64,000 bases of DNA from contig NW_006281110.1 of NCBI RefSeq assembly GCF_000203795.2, positions 273,854 through 337,853 of the forward strand, written 5' to 3'. Positions 59,001 through 64,000 of the stretch are shown here, piece by piece. Under the pieces are notes generated by a model, which made no database searches, was not told the origin of the DNA, and saw only the letters and a list, made by a program, of their open reading frames with translations. Source of the DNA: Batrachochytrium dendrobatidis JAM81 (lineage: Eukaryota > Chytridiomycota > Chytridiomycetes > Rhizophydiales). The translations under genes were made by a program, and so were the position numbers. The first letter of the stretch is position 1, and every line of letters begins with the position of its first letter.

Positions 59001-59611
59001 CAAGCAAAGCTGGGCAACGTTTTTTAACTCTCGTCAAATGTTCGAGCTCATCGTTTTGTAGGCGCAGATTGGATTCTTGTGAAATGCAACGTGTTGTTCT
59101 TTAACCTCAAACACCCGCATAATCAAAATATTATTCAAATCAAAAAAATACAATCAAATCTGGATTCATTCAGTAGTAAATTTAACCAGTGCCAAAGCCA
59201 GGTTGTAGCGTTAGTGATGAGCCAGATGAAAAAGATACATCGAATGTTCCAGATACTTTAAAAGGTAAAATAGTAGAAAAATGGTCAGAATGTCAAATTA
59301 TAAAAATAGTTGCCAGTAAAGACAAATCTAAAGTCGAGATAGCATACCAGAAACAAGTGAGTCGGAAAGTAAAAAGAATACGAAAGTAAATCCAATCAAG
59401 AAAGGAAGTTTCTAGAAATTGAACGGTACAATGAAAATAAACTAGGTCTGTAAAGAGCCACACAGGACAGTTGTGTCACAGAAACCATCTGCAAGACCAC
59501 TGTTATGAAACCACGGGCATTTCACATGCTTCTTTCACAAGTAAAACATCAACATGCAAGCCATAGTACCGTACAAGGAAAAGTATTCAATATAGTACTT
59601 TGCTGCTTTTG
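59001..59611. other. Intergenic stretch, possible small gene on the plus strand
   Basis: Between the GT69 start and the kinase stop. A stop-free stretch at about 59,185-59,355 reads PKPGCSVSDEPDEKDTSNVP and then DTLKGKIVEKWSECQIIKIV, ending AYQKQ at a perfect donor (CAA|GTGAGT). An acceptor lies before it (TTTAACCAG). No ATG exon could be placed, so this is only a candidate small spliced gene. The remainder shows nothing I can support. Confidence 0.25.
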
Positions 59612-61831
59612 TCATGGCAGGTTTACTTGTATAGGCGTGGCTGGATTCATACTGTCGGTCACTTGTATGATGTGATCTTTTCCTTCATAGGGATCTTGGG
59701 CATCACCCATCATGCCATTCTTGAAATTGGAATCTCCTTTTCGAATTTTGGTAAAATCATAAACGGTAAACTTTTCCTCCATAATACGCATATCTTTTGC
59801 AACAGACGTTTCTGGCTCTCCATTTTCAAGATGCTTCTTCTTCTTTTTGCGTGGTTTTGCCTTGAGCGGCCGATCTTCAAGTAGTAGTTCCTCCAACTCG
59901 TGCGTTGCATCAAAATTGGCTCGTTTTGACTAAAAAACGTATAGATGAGCATCACCGACATGTATACATCTTGACATGTGCAAATAAAACCTACATCAGG
60001 AACAAACGGCGCAGGATAGGTTTTGGTTTCAACTTGTTCCCAGTTGAGGATGCTGAAAAAAGGATGTTGGCGCAATTTTTCCATTCCTCCTGCATCTTTT
60101 GTTCCCATTCTTTGGCGGATATCACGACATACAAATTGCCGAATAGCATCTATTAGATCCGGATTCAGACAATCGCCATGTGAGCTAAATGCCAAATCTT
60201 CGTGCATGATGGCATATGTAAGGCCTTCATTTGTCTTTGCTCGAAAGGGACGCTACCAATAATGTATTGCAGTTAGTAAATATACAAAGTCAAAAGGACC
60301 AGTCATGTTGACTATATAAAAGAATACCTTTCCAATTGCCAACTCAAATATAATTACACCCAAACTCCACCAGTCCACACTTGAAAAATAACCCTTTTTG
60401 CTAAGCACCTCGGGAGCTATGATCAAAATTCAGTTGGTCGTAGTATTAGTAAAAACATGGCAGTACTCTACAAGGTGCTTGGCGTAGTCACCGATATCAA
60501 CAAGCGATGATTCCAAACCTTCAACATACCCATATATGCCATGCTTCCAGCAACAGCTGTCAATGGCTTATCGTCTCTAAATCTTACGGCAATATTAAAG
60601 TCTGTCAAATGTGCATGGCCAGTCTCATTGAGAAGAACTATGATCAAGTATGTACGCACACATTAGCAATGAGTCTACAGGACACGATTTATGTGGAATA
60701 CAAACGCGATGGGTCTAGAAGCTCTACTTACTGTTATCAGGCTTCAAATCTCTGAACAATATTTTTACTATGAAGGTATGCCAAACCACAAGCGATTTCT
60801 GCAGTATAAAGTCGAATCATGTCTTCTTTAAATACACCCATACGATCCAAGTGGAAGCGAAGATCACCGCCCAACATCAAATCAATCACCATAAACAAGT
60901 TTTCATCGTCCTGAAAGGCATATCGCATATTGCTTTGTGTATAGCAAAGAGTCAACTTATGCATAGCACAAAGGGATAGTTTGACAAACATCTAGTTACC
61001 AAATAAAGTTGCTTTCGATTTCCTCTAAAAGCCGACGTTCTTGAATGATATTTTCAACAGCTCGCATCTGAATGCATTTTGCCTTGTCGATATACTTTAA
61101 CGCATAAATATTTTTTGAACCCTTGTGTTGTACTACTCGGACCTAAAAACCAACATCAAGGACAAACAAATGTTGAGAACAAGGATTTAATATGACATTA
61201 GACAGTTATTAAAAGATATGAGCCAAGTACCTTTCCAAAAGCACCTTTTCCTACAGAGCGAAGTAGATTAAAATGCTGCAGTTCGACTATTGTTATATAG
61301 TTGATGTCAATGAGATTTGATGAATAGAAAAGACAAGTTTAATATGCGATGAGCCAGATGACAAGGTTTAGAATATCAAGACATAACAAGTGAATGCAGT
61401 AGAGTTTTTTTGATTTACACAACACATTGAAGTGATGGACCAAGTACGAAGTCAAGCAGTTTGAAACAAGGAATATTTGAGAAGAGCACAAAAGAGTTGA
61501 CAAGAATTGAGTGAAATATGCAGAAGCTCGACAACATGACAAGCTACAAGGGCTTGTAGATGTCAATAGAAGAGAACATGCAGATGGATTCGAGCACGAT
61601 GTAAGAGCAGACGAATGGTATTAAATCATGTAGTGAATATGAATCAGCACGAAGGATGCGATTGAAACGAGACAGTTTGATAAAACGTGAATGCAAGCAG
61701 CTTGTGATGATCCAATGCAAGACTATAGTTGAGCATAGCAGTAACACATATCTAGAGTTGATATAAAACAAGGTCAACACACCTTCAGCATTCAGATCAA
61801 AGCGCTCTTCTTTACAACAAATGATGCCCAT
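59612..61831 (-). CDS. STK32: STK32/YANK-family serine/threonine kinase, with a frame break in the catalytic loop
   Basis: An AGC-related kinase. Nine exons. Exon 1 encodes [16 protein letters not shown], a probable myristoyl/palmitoyl membrane anchor. Then [19 protein letters not shown] (glycine loop), YALKYIDK (catalytic Lys), [20 protein letters not shown], the HRD-region, [17 protein letters not shown] (DFN in place of DFG, as in animal YANKs), an APE motif (AYMAPEV), [16 protein letters not shown], and a C-terminal [13 protein letters not shown] as in STK32. In the exon at about 60,730-60,913 the frame reads SKNIVQR then runs into a stop, while RDLKPDN sits in another frame; a 2-bp loss or 1-bp gain near 60,750 explains it. 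All other junctions are intact, so either a recent mutation or an assembly error. Intron 1 is about 490 bp. Confidence 0.8.
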
Positions 61832-62124
61832 ATTGCTATGAAAGAGTCAAGAATGTAAAACAAGACTCTAACAGAAAATGGAGTCAATCCTGTGAGTAAG
61901 AAGAATAGGATATTCTATTGAATAGCAACAGAAGAAATGTGTTTGGGAAAGTCGCGTATTGAAAGAATTTCTAGAAATCATGAAAAGTGAAATGTAGAGC
62001 GAGATGAATAAGGAATGAAATGGGGTGGAGATTGGATTGCAGTATGTGGCACTGGGGCCACTCTAAAAATGAGTTTTTAAGAATCAACAAGAGAATTTTG
62101 TAAAAATTAAAAAGTTGACAAGAA
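61832..62124. promoter_or_regulatory. Divergent promoter region, STK32-like / orphan gene
   Basis: 293 bp between start codons; purine-rich on the plus strand, no ORF. No specific element assigned. Confidence 0.3.
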
Positions 62125-63518
62125 ATGGGTCGTCCGTTTGTGTTGGATTGGGTTACGTCGGTTTACGATTCTTTAGACTCGCATAGCGAGTCTGTATTAC
62201 CAACTGGTTCCCAACAAGGTTCCCGAGAGGGAACCCAACCAGGTTTTCAACAAGGTTTTCAACAAGGTTCCCAACTGGGTTTTCAAGAGGGATCCCAAGA
62301 GGGATCCCAAAGTTTTCAACAAGGATCCCTATCGGGATCCGAATCCTTTCCTACTCACATCTGGTCTGACAACTCCAACCATCCCATCTACTCACCTCCT
62401 CCTCATAATCTAACTTCCATTCGTCATCTCTTATCTGAAACTCGAAATCTCACCGTGGTCGACTTTAAAATGTATATTCATCTATTACTCGGTCGCATGA
62501 CCATGTCTGCTAAAGAAGCCATCACTGAATTATTATGGTCAACTCTATCCCCACATCAACAACAGTTGTTTGCATTGCCTTACTTTGGAAATCGTTGGTC
62601 TGATGATGAAATCTTACAAGGTTTGCAATCACCTTGGTTATCCAGAACTCAACAAATGCATTCTAATCGCGAATTGGCTCGAGTGGCTGCTACATCTCGT
62701 CGAGGCTTGGATCCCACTTCTCATGATTCGACTGCTTTAAATTCACAACCTGCTCGTTCTTTTTCTGGCTCTGTCACTTCCTTCTTGAGAGGTAAGTCTT
62801 TTTTTATTAGTCTTTTATCCACTAGAAATCTCATCTCAATATTATAGACGTGTCCATATCTGATAGACCTCCTCCGCGTCCATATGTACAAGTACCAACT
62901 TTCAGCTCTGCTGAATCTACAGTTCGTCATGCTGCTATGCGTAATGTGTCCCCAACTTCCCCATCACGCTCTGCACCAGCTACCAACACTACCAGTCAAA
63001 ACATATCGACCTTCCTCTCTCCATCTGATCCCCCCTTTTTACCTTTTAATCGTCTAGATATAGGTAGATCACGTTCCATGGCTCTTGAAGATCAAGTCTT
63101 TGCTGTGTTGATCGAAGCCATTGTTCGCGCTGAACGCGCTGATAGAGCAAATGCTACCACCTCAACTGCAAATCCTTCCACTCTTGCCAGATTGCCTTCT
63201 GCTACTTCTCCCTCTACCCAACCAAGAGAAACTGACCCTTTGAATTCACTCTCTGTATATGGTATGCAACATCCAAGACTACCCTCTGCAACTCCCCCCA
63301 TCACTCCCGTTGCCGGTCTGATCCCTGGTCAGATTCTACCTACTGCCATACCCTCACTGTCTTCACTGGTTCCAAGAGTATTACAGGATACTTCCATCGT
63401 AATACGTCCATTAACTCGTACCCCTTTGACTGCACCCTTGGCTTCTGCCTCATCAACCTCTCCCATCGCATCAAATAGATCGACCGATGTGGATTCATCT
63501 GAAATTATCAGGCTATAA
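62125..63518 (+). CDS. Protein of unknown function with an internal Gln/Gly repeat
   Basis: Two exons, 62,125-62,792 and about 62,848-63,518, joined as SFLRG|DVSISDRPPP with the G codon split, about 445 residues. It begins MGRPFVLDWVTSVYDSLDSH. Residues about 28-72 are an imperfect repeat of G-(S/F/T)-Q-x units (GFQQGFQQGSQLGFQEGSQE). A central segment looks folded (LTVVDFKMYIHLLLGRMTMS, EAITELLWSTLSPHQQQLFA, RWSDDEILQGLQSPWL). The C-terminal half is Ser/Thr/Pro-rich and low complexity with one helix (MALEDQVFAVLIEAIVRAER). I do not recognise it. Start chosen as the first ATG; splice sites are canonical. Confidence 0.68.
62205..62345 (+). repeat. Coding minisatellite (Gln/Gly-rich repeat)
   Basis: Degenerate tandem units of 12-15 bp built on CAACAAGGTTTTCAA and CAAGAGGGATCCCAA. 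Some units are near-identical at the DNA level (GAGGGATCCCAA twice in a row; CAACAAGGTTTT twice), implying recent slippage. It stays in frame. Confidence 0.8.
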
Positions 63519-63812
63519 CCTGTCTTGGTGTATTGATTTTAAAATTCCTTTCGCATATAATTTGATGTTCTTGTTCTTGGTTTATTCTCAATCTTTTAAT
63601 AAACAGCACTCGATCAAAAAACGTGTTTTTTGAGAGCAAAGGTAGAAAAAGCAGATTGGAACAGTTAGTTTAGGACAAGTAAAAAAAACGAGAACATGAC
63701 AAACTCAGCGAAAGCAGGTGAGACCAGGTGTTCAAGTGAACCATCTAGATCGACTAGTACAGCAAGAGCACCATCAAGTCATTCTAAATGCTTCCACATC
63801 GCTTAACATGCT
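63519..63812. other. Convergent 3' region, orphan gene / oligopeptidase
   Basis: 294 bp between stop codons. Contains one perfect short hairpin (63,614-63,633) and otherwise nothing I can support. Confidence 0.4.
63614..63633. repeat. Short perfect hairpin between convergent genes
   Basis: TCAAAAAAC, spacer GT, GTTTTTTGA: 9-bp arms with a 2-nt centre. It lies about 95 bp past one stop codon and 180 bp past the other. May only reflect A/T richness. Confidence 0.5.
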
Positions 63813-64000
63813 TTAAGCTAAAAGCCCCTTGGCTCGACGCTGAGTATCCATACATTCCACAAGGAATGCAAAATCACTGGCAACTTCCATGTATCGTGCA
63901 TAGCGACCAGAAACTCCAAAATGTCCCGCTCCCATCGTGCAGTGAAGCAGAATCTGAGTCTTGCCGCGGCATACATCAAGCGCACGCATCTTGGCTACCC
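63813..64000 (-). CDS. Oligopeptidase B / prolyl oligopeptidase-type (S9A) peptidase, C-terminal fragment
   Basis: Only the last 61 codons are in the window. The frame reads VAKMRALDVCRGKTQILLHC, then TMGAGHFGVSGRYARYMEVA and SDFAFLVE before a short tail ending RAKGLLA. The GH.G.SGR motif with the catalytic His, preceded by a strand of hydrophobics and followed by an (A/S)(F/D)xAFL helix, is the end of the alpha/beta-hydrolase domain in the oligopeptidase B group. The Ser and Asp of the triad would lie to the right of the window. It cleaves short peptides, usually after basic residues, in the family; specificity here is unknown. Confidence 0.75.
   Translation of the reverse strand, partial: VAKMRALDVCRGKTQILLHCTMGAGHFGVSGRYARYMEVASDFAFLVECMDTQRRAKGLLA

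Noticed and set aside
59079..59261. Plus-strand ORF of 60 codons upstream of the kinase stop
   Set aside because: The overlapping frame with a good donor and acceptor is more protein-like, and neither has a convincing start.
61339..61566. Minus-strand ORFs between STK32-like exons 1 and 2
   Set aside because: They are in intron 1; the exon junction GAAG|GTGTGT to ACAATAG|TCGAA is in phase.
1..64000. tRNA, rRNA, CRISPR, or bacterial operon features
   Set aside because: None seen; the spliced genes are eukaryotic and no tRNA B-box-like or rRNA sequence was spotted by eye. A tRNAscan run would be the decisive check.

Overview
The window looks like nuclear DNA of a flagellated (zoosporic) fungus, most likely a chytrid. 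This is inferred from gene content and was not searched. Genes are dense, AT-rich and broken by many short GT-AG introns of about 60-120 bp. Fungal-type genes (a SHE9/MDM33 inner-membrane protein, a CAP59/CMT1-type GT69 glycosyltransferase, an ADP1-like ABCG transporter) sit beside genes normally kept only by organisms with a cilium (a TMEM216/TMEM80-type transition-zone protein and a WDR27-like WD40 protein).

Layout. 1-10 kb: partial BZW/5MP translation regulator (-), CENATAC/CCDC84-like minor-spliceosome factor (-), WDR27-like (-), TMEM216-like (+), SHE9 (-). 10-20 kb: NAP1 (+), ribosomal protein eL39 (-), a TBC Rab-GAP (+), SF3B4 (+), an orphan gene (+). 20-34 kb: a secreted, probably GPI-anchored protein (-), an EGF-ABCG transporter (-), and a very large ankyrin/coiled-coil protein (-). 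34-50 kb: an LRR protein (+), two adjacent PPR-like mitochondrial genes (+), a 2.5 kb gene-poor stretch with a near-perfect hairpin, a C2H2 transcription factor (+), a third PPR gene (-). 50-64 kb: PDCD2L (-) head-to-head with SF3B1 (+), the GT69 enzyme (-), an STK32/YANK kinase with a frame break in its catalytic loop (-), an orphan gene with an internal repeat (+), and the C-terminus of an oligopeptidase B-like peptidase (-).

The most striking unlabelled structure is a family of short intergenic elements. They share terminal inverted repeats built on GTATTCACGTAAAATG, followed by a subterminal CTTGCAGT block. I count seven two-ended or nearly two-ended copies and one single end. They behave like MITEs, yet most begin 20-110 bp after a stop codon. 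In several places the element is almost the whole gap between two genes, so it must carry or border the 3' end and promoter signals of its neighbours.

Splicing is a theme by content: SF3B1 and SF3B4 (SF3b core) and CENATAC (a factor tied to U12 AT-AC introns) all lie here. The genes themselves show unusual splicing features: an 11-nt micro-exon, a GC-AG intron, a stop-free in-frame intron in SF3B1 and an apparent ATG-only first exon in eL39. Exon junctions were assigned by eye from reading frame and family alignment recalled from general knowledge; those in the ankyrin, LRR and ABC genes are approximate.
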